Below are positions 5,041 to 9,544 of a stretch of DNA of 22,315 bases, piece after piece. This DNA is from a virus. The DNA is taken from positions 1-22,315 of the IMG/VR virus record IMGVR_UViG_3300006224_000040. One strand, 5' to 3'. Made by a program: the position numbers and the translations under genes. Below the pieces are notes generated by a model that was not told the origin of the DNA, did not search any database, and saw nothing but the letters and a program-made list of their open reading frames with translations. Position 1 is the first letter of the stretch. The number at the start of each line of letters is the position of its first letter.

Positions 5041-5405
5041 AATTCTGTTATACCTTCTTCTACTTCTCTATGACAATTCATACATAATAGAACACATTTT
5101 TTAACTTCTTTTTCCATATCTTTCCAACTAAGTGACCTTTCATCAGATATTGTTATACTTTTTGTACTAGGGTCTACATGATGAAAAGAAAGTGCGCCTT
5201 GATATTTATCGTAGCCACAAATAATGCATTTTCCTCCCAACATTTGTACGGCTCTAGCCTTATACTTTCTTCTTAATTCTCCCCTTTTTTCTTTTTCTCT
5301 TCTCTGGTCCATACAAGATGGGCAATAATCTCTGTTTGCATTTTCATCTAAATAAAACCAAGTTCTTCCACACTTTCTACACACCAATCTCTCAGCAGAC
5401 TTCAT
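5025..5405 (-). CDS. HNH endonuclease in tRNA array
   Basis: A 126-residue HNH-family nuclease. Residues 9-31 hold a zinc ribbon (CRKCG ... CPSC). The centre is basic (RGELRRKYKARAVQML), and the HNH core follows: CIICGYDKYQGALSFHHVD with paired histidines, then LLCMNCHREVEEG, the C-x2-C knuckle and final histidine. Such small HNH proteins often act as homing endonucleases and are frequent near phage tRNA genes. AAGGAAAGCAT precedes the ATG. Its last codons lie inside tRNA-Arg, so the RNA for both is shared. It may have entered the array as a mobile element, but no intron boundaries are seen. Confidence 0.88.
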   Translation of the reverse strand: MKSAERLVCRKCGRTWFYLDENANRDYCPSCMDQRREKEKRGELRRKYKARAVQMLGGKCIICGYDKYQGALSFHHVDPSTKSITISDERSLSWKDMEKEVKKCVLLCMNCHREVEEGITELPDIA

Positions 5406-5433
5406 ATGCTTTCCTTATTATAGTTTACTTATA

Positions 5434-5519
5434 CGGAGAGTAGTGGATTTGAACCACTGTGACTTTTACATCGTCTCGGTTTAGCAAACCGGCCCATTAC
5501 CTGACTCTGGCAACTCTCC
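5434..5519 (-). tRNA. tRNA-Ser (GCU)
   Basis: An 86-base class II tRNA with acceptor GGAGAGT/ACTCTCC, discriminator G and anticodon stem-loop CGGTTTGCTAAACCG reading GCU. It has a long variable arm as expected for serine and a T arm GTGGTTCAAATCCAC. It lies 3 bases upstream of the position where tRNA-Asn begins to be encoded on the same strand. Confidence 0.92.
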
Positions 5520-5522
5520 TTA

Positions 5523-5611
5523 CTCCAGCGGCAAGATTCGAACTTGCGAGGCGATTCAATCCTCCTACTTTCGGTTAACAGCCGAATGCCTTTCCTCTCG
5601 GCCACACTGGA
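5523..5611 (-). tRNA. tRNA with Asn anticodon (GUU) and long variable arm
   Basis: An 89-base tRNA with acceptor TCCAGTG/CGCTGGA, discriminator G and anticodon stem-loop TTCGGCTGTTAACCGAA reading GUU. Between the anticodon stem and the T arm (GCAAGTTCGAATCTTGC) lie 22 bases, which can form a GAGG/CCTC stem. That is a class II variable arm, not the 4-5 bases normal for tRNA-Asn. The D arm GCCGAGAGGAAAGGC also resembles serine-type tRNAs. U1-A72 and G73 do fit bacterial tRNA-Asn. Which amino acid it carries is therefore open. Confidence 0.85.
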
Positions 5612-5618
5612 CTATATA

Positions 5619-5689
5619 CTGAAGAACCAAGATTCGGACTTGGACCGACAGATTCAAAGTCTGTTATGCTACCATTACACCATTCTTCA
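5619..5689 (-). tRNA. tRNA-Gln (UUG)
   Basis: A 71-base cloverleaf with acceptor TGAAGAA/TTCTTCA, discriminator G and anticodon loop TTTGAAT reading UUG. The T arm has TCCGAAT rather than TTCGAAT, a small deviation. CCA is not encoded. Confidence 0.9.
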
Positions 5690-5693
5690 ATAG

Positions 5694-5764
5694 TGGGCAA
5701 TAAAGGATTCGAACCTTTAACTCAGGTATGTAACACCTACGCTTTACCCTTAAACTAATCGCCC
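5694..5764 (-). tRNA. tRNA-Val (UAC)
   Basis: A 71-base cloverleaf with acceptor GGGCGAT/ATTGCCC, discriminator A, anticodon loop GTTACAT reading UAC, and T arm AAAGGTTCGAATCCTTT. It starts three bases after a hairpin element at 5768-5803. Confidence 0.92.
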
Positions 5765-5767
5765 AAA

Positions 5768-5803
5768 TGTAGGTTCGATTTTTTATACAAGAACAAGCCT
5801 ACA
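5768..5803 (-). ncRNA. Compact stem-loop element in tRNA array (element G)
   Basis: A 36-base segment closed by TGTAGG/CCTACA, with an AT-rich interior, lies three bases from tRNA-Val and 13 from tRNA-Pro. It is the weakest of the seven non-tRNA elements, since the inner part shows little pairing. It could be a processing hairpin. Confidence 0.35.
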
Positions 5804-5816
5804 AGCAAACTCTAGG

Positions 5817-5894
5817 TCAGGGTGGTAGGATTTGAACCTACGTTATTCCTGGCTCCAGACCAGGGGCCATTATACCAGACTAGGCGACACCCTG
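5817..5894 (-). tRNA. tRNA-Pro (UGG)
   Basis: A 78-base cloverleaf with acceptor CAGGGTG/CACCCTG (C1-G72 as usual for bacterial tRNA-Pro), discriminator A, anticodon stem-loop CCTGGTCTGGAGCCAGG reading UGG, and T arm GTAGGTTCAAATCCTAC. Confidence 0.93.
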
Positions 5895-5898
5895 TTAA

Positions 5899-5952
5899 AG
5901 TAGAGAGCCAAGAATACCCTTTTTGCTAAGAGCCTTATGATAACTCTCTACT
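5899..5952 (-). ncRNA. Structured element in tRNA array (element A)
   Basis: A 54-base segment is closed by a perfect 9-bp terminal stem, AGTAGAGAG at one end and CTCTCTACT at the other. It lies four bases from tRNA-Pro and three from tRNA-Phe, the same spacing as between true tRNAs here. It has no T arm or recognisable anticodon arm. This may be a small stable RNA released by tRNA-type processing, a degenerate tRNA, or a processing signal. Confidence 0.5.
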
Positions 5953-5955
5953 AAG

Positions 5956-6027
5956 TGGACTGAATTCGCATCGAACGAATATCTCTGGTACTTCACACCA
6001 ACGCTCTGCCTATTGAGCTATCAATCC
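5956..6027 (-). tRNA. tRNA-Phe (GAA)
   Basis: A 72-base cloverleaf with acceptor GGATTGA/TCAGTCC, discriminator A, D arm TAGCTCAATAGGCAGAGC and anticodon loop GTGAAGT reading GAA. The T loop reads TTCGATG, and the T stem is ATTCG/CGAAT. Confidence 0.9.
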
Positions 6028-6034
6028 AAATGGC

Positions 6035-6127
6035 GAGGGAATAGGAGCTTATTATTGAAATTAATGCGCTTTTCAATAAGGCTCCATTTAGTCTTACGAC
6101 TCGGACTTTTCATGGTTTTAATCCCTC
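6035..6127 (-). ncRNA. Two-armed structured RNA candidate (element B)
   Basis: A 93-base segment closed by GAGGGA/TCCCTC. Inside are two arms. One has CCAT/ATGG enclosing AGTC/GACT. The other is strong: GGAGC/GCTCC followed by TTATTGAAA/TTTCAATAA with a short loop. The result is a three-way junction. It is seven bases from tRNA-Phe. No T arm is present and it is not a tRNA. It resembles no RNA family I know, and fits a small stable RNA of unknown function in the array. Confidence 0.55.
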
Positions 6128-6146
6128 AAGCCCAACCACTATATTA

Positions 6147-6184
6147 GCAGATATGATAGACCAGCGCCATCTACTTCTATCCGC
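6147..6184 (-). ncRNA. Mini stem-loop RNA candidate (element C)
   Basis: A 38-base segment with a 7-bp terminal stem GCGGATA/TATCTGC (one G-U), the same length as a tRNA acceptor stem. An inner TAGA/TCTA hairpin carries a 9-base loop. It lies between element B and tRNA-Leu(UAG), 12 bases from the latter. It looks like an acceptor stem capped by a single arm. Function unknown. Confidence 0.45.
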
Positions 6185-6196
6185 GAATAAGCACAG

Positions 6197-6271
6197 TAGG
6201 CAGGGGGGGAATCGAACCCCCAAAACCTAGCTTCTAAAGCTAGTATGTATGCCTAGTTCCATCACCCGCCC
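6197..6271 (-). tRNA. tRNA-Leu (UAG) with short variable loop
   Basis: A 75-base tRNA with acceptor GGGCGGG/CCTGCCT (ending in a G1-U72 wobble), discriminator A, anticodon stem-loop CTAGCTTTAGAAGCTAG and T arm GGGGGTTCGATTCCCCC. Only GTTTT separates the anticodon and T stems, so it is class I, whereas bacterial tRNA-Leu is class II. The D arm (ATG...CAT with a large loop) resembles that of normal tRNA-Leu. It shares a body plan with its neighbour tRNA-Leu(CAA). Confidence 0.87.
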
Positions 6272-6274
6272 ATA

Positions 6275-6347
6275 TACCCAAGGGTGGAGTCGAACCACCA
6301 AAACCTAGTTTTTGAAACTAGTATGTATGCCATTCCATCACTCGGGC
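6275..6347 (-). tRNA. tRNA-Leu (CAA) with short variable loop
   Basis: A 73-base tRNA with acceptor GCCCGAG/CTTGGGT (again G1-U72), discriminator A, anticodon stem-loop CTAGTTTCAAAAACTAG and T arm GGTGGTTCGACTCCACC. The variable loop is GTTTT, identical to that of tRNA-Leu(UAG). The segment GGCATACATACTAG is shared too, so the pair probably arose by duplication. They are separated by only three bases. Confidence 0.87.
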
Positions 6348-6351
6348 TTAA

Positions 6352-6425
6352 TGTCGCATAGGGGAGTCGAACCCACTATTAACAGGTTGAAAGCCTGTTG
6401 ACTTAATCCGTTAGTCGAATGCGAC
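6352..6425 (-). tRNA. tRNA-Glu (UUC)
   Basis: A 74-base cloverleaf with acceptor GTCGCAT/ATGCGAC, discriminator A, D arm GACTAACGGATTAAGTC and anticodon stem-loop ACAGGCTTTCAACCTGT reading UUC. The T stem has one mismatch around TTCGACT. It lies four bases from tRNA-Leu(CAA). Confidence 0.9.
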
Positions 6426-6430
6426 TTATA

Positions 6431-6480
6431 AGAGAAATAGCTACTCCCGTTATTGATAACGATGCCTTCACTATTTCTCT
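6431..6480 (-). ncRNA. Structured element in tRNA array (element D)
   Basis: A 50-base segment has a perfect 10-bp terminal stem, AGAGAAATAG/CTATTTCTCT, and an inner 6-bp hairpin CGTTAT-CA-ATAACG. It lies two bases from tRNA-Ala and five from tRNA-Glu. It lacks tRNA landmarks. Its perfect pairing and tRNA-like spacing suggest a small stable RNA or a processing structure. Confidence 0.5.
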
Positions 6481-6482
6481 AG

Positions 6483-6555
6483 TGGACCTGGAGGGATTTG
6501 AACCCTCATTACTGCCGTGCAAAGGCAGAGTAATCCCAGGTTATACTACAAGCCC
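6483..6555 (-). tRNA. tRNA-Ala (UGC)
   Basis: A 73-base cloverleaf with acceptor GGGCTTG/CAGGTCC, which includes the G3-U70 pair that identifies alanine tRNAs, and discriminator A. The anticodon stem-loop is CTGCCTTTGCACGGCAG and the T arm is GAGGGTTCAAATCCCTC. Confidence 0.93.
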
Positions 6556-6579
6556 CTATATTTAATTTTCAAAGTTCAG

Positions 6580-6651
6580 AGACACCGGGGGGATTCGAAC
6601 CCACCTTCAATCGTTTTGCAGACGATTTGGCTATCCAAAACCAACGGTGCC
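6580..6651 (-). tRNA. tRNA-Cys (GCA)
   Basis: A 72-base cloverleaf with acceptor GGCACCG/CGGTGTC, discriminator U as required for cysteine tRNAs, and anticodon stem-loop ATCGTCTGCAAAACGAT. The T loop TTCGAAT is standard and the T stem has one mismatch. Confidence 0.92.
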
Positions 6652-6658
6652 TATGCTA

Positions 6659-6739
6659 TTATCGACGGTAATATCCGAAACCACCACCAAAGAAAATTAT
6701 AACCAACACAATAATTAAAATTATAAGCCATAAATCCAT
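6659..6739 (-). CDS. Hydrophobic microprotein between tRNAs
   Basis: A 26-residue frame with a perfect AAAGGAGG site ten bases before its ATG. MDLWLIILIIVLVIIFFGGG is a single transmembrane helix ending in a triglycine, followed by FGYYRR. It lies between tRNA-Asp and tRNA-Cys, ending seven bases before the latter. It is one of three membrane microproteins inside the array. Function unknown. Confidence 0.65.
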   Translation of the reverse strand: MDLWLIILIIVLVIIFFGGGFGYYRR

Positions 6740-6767
6740 TTTATGCCCTCCTTTCTTTTTTTGTTAG

Positions 6768-6838
6768 CCACGCATAGGGGAGTTAAACCCCTGACTTCTG
6801 GTAGACGGCCAGATATGTTATCGCTACACCAATGCGCG
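6768..6838 (-). tRNA. tRNA-Asp (GUC), atypical loops
   Basis: A 71-base cloverleaf with acceptor CGCGCAT/ATGCGTG, discriminator G as in bacterial tRNA-Asp, and anticodon stem-loop TCTGGCCGTCTACCAGA reading GUC. Position 33 is C instead of the near-universal U, and the T loop is TTTAACT instead of TTCRANT. These changes raise the possibility of decay or of a non-standard role. Confidence 0.8.
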
Positions 6839-7033
6839 TTAATCTTGTTTTAATTCAAAATACATATTTACTCCCACTACTATTATAGCTATCAATCCAA
6901 TTGCAAGAAAAGTTATTCCTCCAATAAGTAAATTATGGTTTACTAATCTGTCAACTCCAAAAGCAAGTGTACCTGCTGCCGTAATTAATGGTAATATATG
7001 AGCATTAATAATATGAAGTCTATTTTTTTCTAT
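6839..7033 (-). CDS. Two-helix membrane protein with apparent ATA start
   Basis: An open frame of 64 codons ends with a TAA directly abutting the 5' end of tRNA-Asp. It encodes two hydrophobic segments, AHILPLITAAGTLAFGV and LLIGGITFLAIGLIAIIVVG, then a NMYFELKQD tail. A strong AAAGGAGG lies upstream, but the codon at the right spacing is ATA (7031-7033), with ATT just before it. No ATG, GTG or TTG exists near the site. Rare ATA or ATT starts are known in bacteria. Alternatively the gene has lost its start. The intact frame and clear membrane pattern support expression. Confidence 0.55.
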   Translation of the reverse strand: MEKNRLHIINAHILPLITAAGTLAFGVDRLVNHNLLIGGITFLAIGLIAIIVVGVNMYFELKQD

Positions 7034-7052
7034 AATATCCTCCTTTCTATCA

Positions 7053-7124
7053 AGCCACCACTAGGACTTGAACCCAGTACTGAGGTTTACAAAACCCCTG
7101 CTTTACCCGGTAAGCTATGGCGGC
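7053..7124 (-). tRNA. tRNA-Thr (UGU)
   Basis: A 72-base cloverleaf with acceptor GCCGCCA/TGGTGGC, discriminator U, anticodon loop TTTGTAA reading UGU, and T arm CTGGGTTCAAGTCCTAG. It lies six bases from structured element E. Confidence 0.92.
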
Positions 7125-7130
7125 AAATAT

Positions 7131-7202
7131 GGTAGGTACATCGTGAGTTTTTCCCCTCTGCCAAGGTTAAAACTGCACGTTATGTGTTCTCGCACACCTA
7201 CC
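7131..7202 (-). ncRNA. tRNA-sized structured RNA candidate (element E)
   Basis: Exactly 72 bases long and closed by a perfect 7-bp stem GGTAGGT/ACCTACC followed by an A, like a tRNA acceptor and discriminator. It has no T arm, GTTCRA loop or plausible anticodon arm. The interior pairs as CGTG/CACG continuing into GTTTT/AAAAC. It sits between tRNA-Thr and element F. It could be a strongly diverged tRNA or a tRNA-mimic RNA using tRNA processing. Confidence 0.5.
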
Positions 7203-7209
7203 AAATGCG

Positions 7210-7243
7210 CTCTTGAATGTAGTCTTGGCAGCTACCACAAGAG
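7210..7243 (-). ncRNA. Mini stem-loop element (element F)
   Basis: A 34-base segment with terminal stem CTCTTG/CAAGAG and an inner GTAG/CTAC hairpin. It is four bases from tRNA-Met and seven from element E, thus first of the non-tRNA elements in transcription order. Function unknown. Confidence 0.4.
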
Positions 7244-7247
7244 AGAT

Positions 7248-7318
7248 AGCGGAGTATGGGAATCGGACCCATTTCGTAGGCTTATGAAACCTCTGAGATA
7301 ACCATACCTCCCACCCGC
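7248..7318 (-). tRNA. tRNA-Met (CAU), possibly degenerate
   Basis: A 71-base tRNA-like sequence with anticodon loop TTCATAA, a D arm closed by GAG/CTC and a T arm ATGGGTCCGATTCCCAT. The acceptor pairs only for its first five positions (GCGGG against TCCGC). The anticodon stem is short and the T loop begins TCC. It is the first tRNA transcribed. It may serve as Met, or as Ile2 if C34 were modified, or be a decaying gene. Confidence 0.6.
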
Positions 7319-7327
7319 AGTAGTAAT

Positions 7328-7477
7328 TTATTCTATCGGCGCTATTTCAAAATACTTAATTTCTTCGGCTAATGCTCTAATTTGCTTACAAGTAAATTCA
7401 TCATAAGATGTAACTCCATATTTTATAGCCACATAGTCAAGTAAATCATACACCAAATCAAATAAATCCTTGCCCAT
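7328..7477 (-). CDS. Small hypothetical phage protein
   Basis: A 49-residue protein whose ATG overlaps the stop of the upstream DUF6899-like gene as TAATG, with a GGAGATGTATA site inside that gene. The sequence is helical and acidic (LFDLVYDLLDYVAIKYG, then KQIRALAEEIKYFEI), with one cysteine. It is the last protein gene before the tRNA array and ends nine bases before tRNA-Met. No family is recognised. Confidence 0.65.
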   Translation of the reverse strand: MGKDLFDLVYDLLDYVAIKYGVTSYDEFTCKQIRALAEEIKYFEIAPIE

Positions 7478-7743
7478 TATACATCTCCATTCTCTTGAAT
7501 TTTTATATCCTCATAAGGAGCTATAGCTCTACGATAAAGTTCCAGTTTAGCGCACTCTAGGACACCAACAGCAGCATTATATTCTCCATAATGACCGTTA
7601 TTATACTGACTTCTTATGATTTTAGTAATTACATAATTCATAACTCCATCAATTTCATCATTTTCACACCAATCTAGAAGTTGAATTAACGGATTAAGCC
7701 TTTCATCTATATCTTTTCTTAATTCTTGTTTAATATAGGGCAT
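7477..7743 (-). CDS. Conserved phage protein, DUF6899-like
   Basis: An 88-residue protein beginning MPYIKQELRKDIDERL and ending ELYRRAIAPYEDIKIQENGD. This beginning, the central MNYVITKII and the GVLECAKLELYRR end are typical of a small protein family widespread in phages, which I recall as DUF6899. No enzymatic activity is established to my knowledge. Its start overlaps the FmdB-like gene's stop (TAATG) and its stop overlaps the next start the same way. Confidence 0.8.
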   Translation of the reverse strand: MPYIKQELRKDIDERLNPLIQLLDWCENDEIDGVMNYVITKIIRSQYNNGHYGEYNAAVGVLECAKLELYRRAIAPYEDIKIQENGDV

Positions 7744-7916
7744 TATTTTCCCCTTGTATAGTTAAAATGGGTTACAAAAGGTGCTAATTTACGTTTTACT
7801 TCACTTCCACATCTATCACACTTGATTTTTTCTTCTATTTCAGCTAGTCTTTCATAGGTAGAGGATATTTCTTGAATTCTTCCACATTTAGTACAAATAA
7901 ACATATATGTAGGCAT
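7743..7916 (-). CDS. FmdB-type zinc ribbon protein
   Basis: A 57-residue protein starting MPTYMFICTKCG, with a second knuckle KCDRCGS about 25 residues later. This two-CxxC arrangement is the FmdB/CxxC regulatory ribbon, found in bacterial and phage small proteins that may bind DNA or RNA. The ATG at 7916 follows GGGAG. A farther in-frame ATG at 7931 is less well placed. The C-terminal KRKLAPFVTHFNYTRGK is basic. A transcriptional role is possible but not shown. Confidence 0.8.
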   Translation of the reverse strand: MPTYMFICTKCGRIQEISSTYERLAEIEEKIKCDRCGSEVKRKLAPFVTHFNYTRGK

Positions 7917-7940
7917 ATTACTCCCTTCCACATAGGTTTC

Positions 7941-8654
7941 TTAAAATAAAGTATCTCCATAAGGCTTTCCGCAAGTCATTTCTCCTTCCTTACACTCACC
8001 AGTCAAGCAAGAAGGCCCACAATTACTAAAAATAGCCGGGAATTCTTCTTTAAGCAAGTGTAACATAGTCCAAGCAAGTTGTCTAATCTCGTCTTGAGCG
8101 CGATTACAGCACCTTAATTCGAAAAAGTGCATCAATTCTCGCGCATTCATGGTCATAACAAGGTTAGTTTTCATACTTCCAGGCAAGATATAACGAGCAT
8201 TTTCAGCCGCTTGCGTTTCAGAAAACCCCTCTGTTTTAAGAATATCTACTAAATTTTCGTAAGCATTACAAATTTTATCTAAAGCATCTACATAATTTTC
8301 AAATACATGGTTATTTTCTGAGATTATTACCTCTGGAATCTCAAAAAGTTCATGATAATCCTTAGTTTTTGTATCGTATTTAACATATCTTTGACTTTGA
8401 ACTGAAAAACTAGCAATTCTATGCCTTGTAAGTTGTGCTAAAAGTACTCTTGAGACTCCATCTATTCCAAAAGTGAAATTTGCATGTTCAAATGGACTCA
8501 TATGCTTCATTTTACACAATTTTTGTAAAAAATCTTCTACATCATGGGTAGAATTCCATAATGTTTCAGTAGTTCCAGGAGAATAACAAGTTTTAGCAGC
8601 TACCGCGATAGTTTTTTCTGGATTTTCTGTACAACTAATCAATGAAACTTTCAT
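7941..8654 (-). CDS. thyX: Flavin-dependent thymidylate synthase ThyX
   Basis: ThyX makes dTMP from dUMP using methylene-tetrahydrofolate, FAD and NADPH, and is common in phages. The signature RHRIASFSVQSQRY is at residues 77-90, preceded by HMSPFEHANFTF, and the later NARELMHFFELRC provides the conserved arginine region. The length of 237 residues is normal. I chose ATG 8654 because GGAGATTAT precedes it. It overlaps the end of the SLOG gene by 20 bases. The C-terminus contains several cysteines (GPSCLTGECKEGEMTC) beyond the usual core. This gene should raise dTTP supply during replication of an AT-rich genome. Confidence 0.95.
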   Translation of the reverse strand: MKVSLISCTENPEKTIAVAAKTCYSPGTTETLWNSTHDVEDFLQKLCKMKHMSPFEHANFTFGIDGVSRVLLAQLTRHRIASFSVQSQRYVKYDTKTKDYHELFEIPEVIISENNHVFENYVDALDKICNAYENLVDILKTEGFSETQAAENARYILPGSMKTNLVMTMNARELMHFFELRCCNRAQDEIRQLAWTMLHLLKEEFPAIFSNCGPSCLTGECKEGEMTCGKPYGDTLF

Positions 8655-9036
8655 ATAATCTCCAATTTTCGCTTTTATCCCAAACAAAAAGCTCGTAAGA
8701 CTTGTTTTGCTTACGAGTTATCTTAATGTCATGGGCTGTACCCTTAGATTTTTCATCCCAAAAAATTAAAACATGGTCTGAAGCACTAATTATGTCAACA
8801 TTTCTACGCATTCCTGCACTTTTTCCGTATGTTTTCCATTCAGGTTTATAGATTATAGTTTCAATATTGAATTGCTTTGCTACTTCTTCTGCCCATTTAT
8901 CAGGTCCATTAGCACCACCAGAAATAATCGTAGTTATTTTACCATTAAAAAGTCTATTTCTGATGATATCTTGGGCAACAATTCTGGCTTGTAAATTGTC
9001 CTTGAAGCTTCTGGAACCTACTACAGCTAATTTCAT
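8635..9036 (-). CDS. SLOG-family nucleotide-binding protein
   Basis: A 133-residue Rossmann-like protein. MKLAVVGSRSF at the start, SGGANGPDKWAEEVA near residue 40, KPEWKTYGKSAGMRRN near 70, and WDEKSKGTAHDI near 93 are the conserved elements of the SLOG superfamily (DUF2493/YAcAr group), proposed to bind nucleotide ligands or metabolites. Phage copies are frequent and mostly uncharacterised. AAGGAA precedes the ATG. A small AT hairpin overlaps that site. It is coupled to thyX. Confidence 0.85.
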   Translation of the reverse strand: MKLAVVGSRSFKDNLQARIVAQDIIRNRLFNGKITTIISGGANGPDKWAEEVAKQFNIETIIYKPEWKTYGKSAGMRRNVDIISASDHVLIFWDEKSKGTAHDIKITRKQNKSYELFVWDKSENWRLYESFID

Positions 9037-9044
9037 AAAAATTC

Positions 9045-9060
9045 CTTATTTGCTAATAAG
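9045..9060 (-). promoter_or_regulatory. Small hairpin overlapping ribosome binding site
   Basis: CTTATT and AATAAG pair around a 4-base loop, with the 3' arm overlapping the AAGGAA site of the SLOG gene. The stem is all A-T apart from one pair, so its effect is probably weak. The surrounding 9037-9153 has no gene I can support. It contains one more AT-rich inverted repeat, CTTATTAAATAAG, just after the stop codon of the gene ending at 9154. Confidence 0.25.
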
Positions 9061-9153
9061 CTAGGCAAAACGTTTTAATCGTAGCCCAACTCCTTCTTAA
9101 CTAAGCTGGCCTGTTCTTGAAAAGTTTATGGCCTTATTTAATAAGATAGCGAC

Positions 9154-9402
9154 CTATCCTTTGCCTGTTCTAACAGACATTTCTGTTGGTTCAATCCCTG
9201 CTAGTCTAAAATCAAAAAGAGGGCATCTTGGGTCTGTACAACCCCTTACAAATTTCGGTTGAAAATTCATACATTCCTGACAAAAAAGTTTAATAGCTGC
9301 CGCAGCAGTAGTTGGGCGACCAGGAGCCATTTTTGTCTTTCTTGATACTCTTTGCTTAGGTTCTTGTGTTACTTCAACTGTTGCTTTCTTCGGTCTTCCC
9401 AT
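9154..9402 (-). CDS. Small zinc-finger phage protein
   Basis: About 82 residues starting MGRPKKATVEV. ATG 9402 gives the best spacing from GGAG, and ATG 9405 is also possible. An N-terminal basic tail (KQRVSRKTKMAPGRP) with two GRP motifs, typical of DNA minor-groove binding, precedes a metal site: AIKLFCQECMNFQPK, then GCTDPRCPLFDFR, a C-x2-C ... C-x4-C pattern common in small phage proteins. Probably nucleic-acid binding. It overlaps the upstream membrane protein gene by 29 bases. Confidence 0.75.
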   Translation of the reverse strand: MGRPKKATVEVTQEPKQRVSRKTKMAPGRPTTAAAAIKLFCQECMNFQPKFVRGCTDPRCPLFDFRLAGIEPTEMSVRTGKG

Positions 9403-9544
9403 CATCTTCTCCAAGTTTTAATGCTTTTACTAGTTCTATGTACTTAGATTTCCATAAATAAACTCTTACTGTTTGTATCATAGCTCCAATCGCAAATAGG
9501 CACATAAATCCTAATGCTAATAGTGTTTGTGCTTCCCAACTCAT
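9374..9544 (-). CDS. Membrane microprotein
   Basis: A 56-residue protein whose ATG directly follows the TAA of the upstream gene, with GGAAGGGCTTAA as ribosome site. Residues 4-26 (EAQTLLALGFMCLFAIGAMI) form a transmembrane helix and the rest is a charged cytoplasmic-type tail (LWKSKYIELVKALKLGEDDG). The position upstream of overlapping zinc-finger and structural genes gives no role. Holin function is conceivable but unsupported. Confidence 0.65.
   Translation of the reverse strand: MSWEAQTLLALGFMCLFAIGAMIQTVRVYLWKSKYIELVKALKLGEDDGKTEESNS

Noticed and set aside
6035-6127. Hammerhead or other self-cleaving ribozyme
   Set aside because: The conserved CTGATGA core and the other fixed motif bases are absent, despite the three-way junction shape.
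6517-7301. Plus-strand frames crossing tRNA genes
   Set aside because: They read through several tRNAs on the opposite strand and have no start signals.
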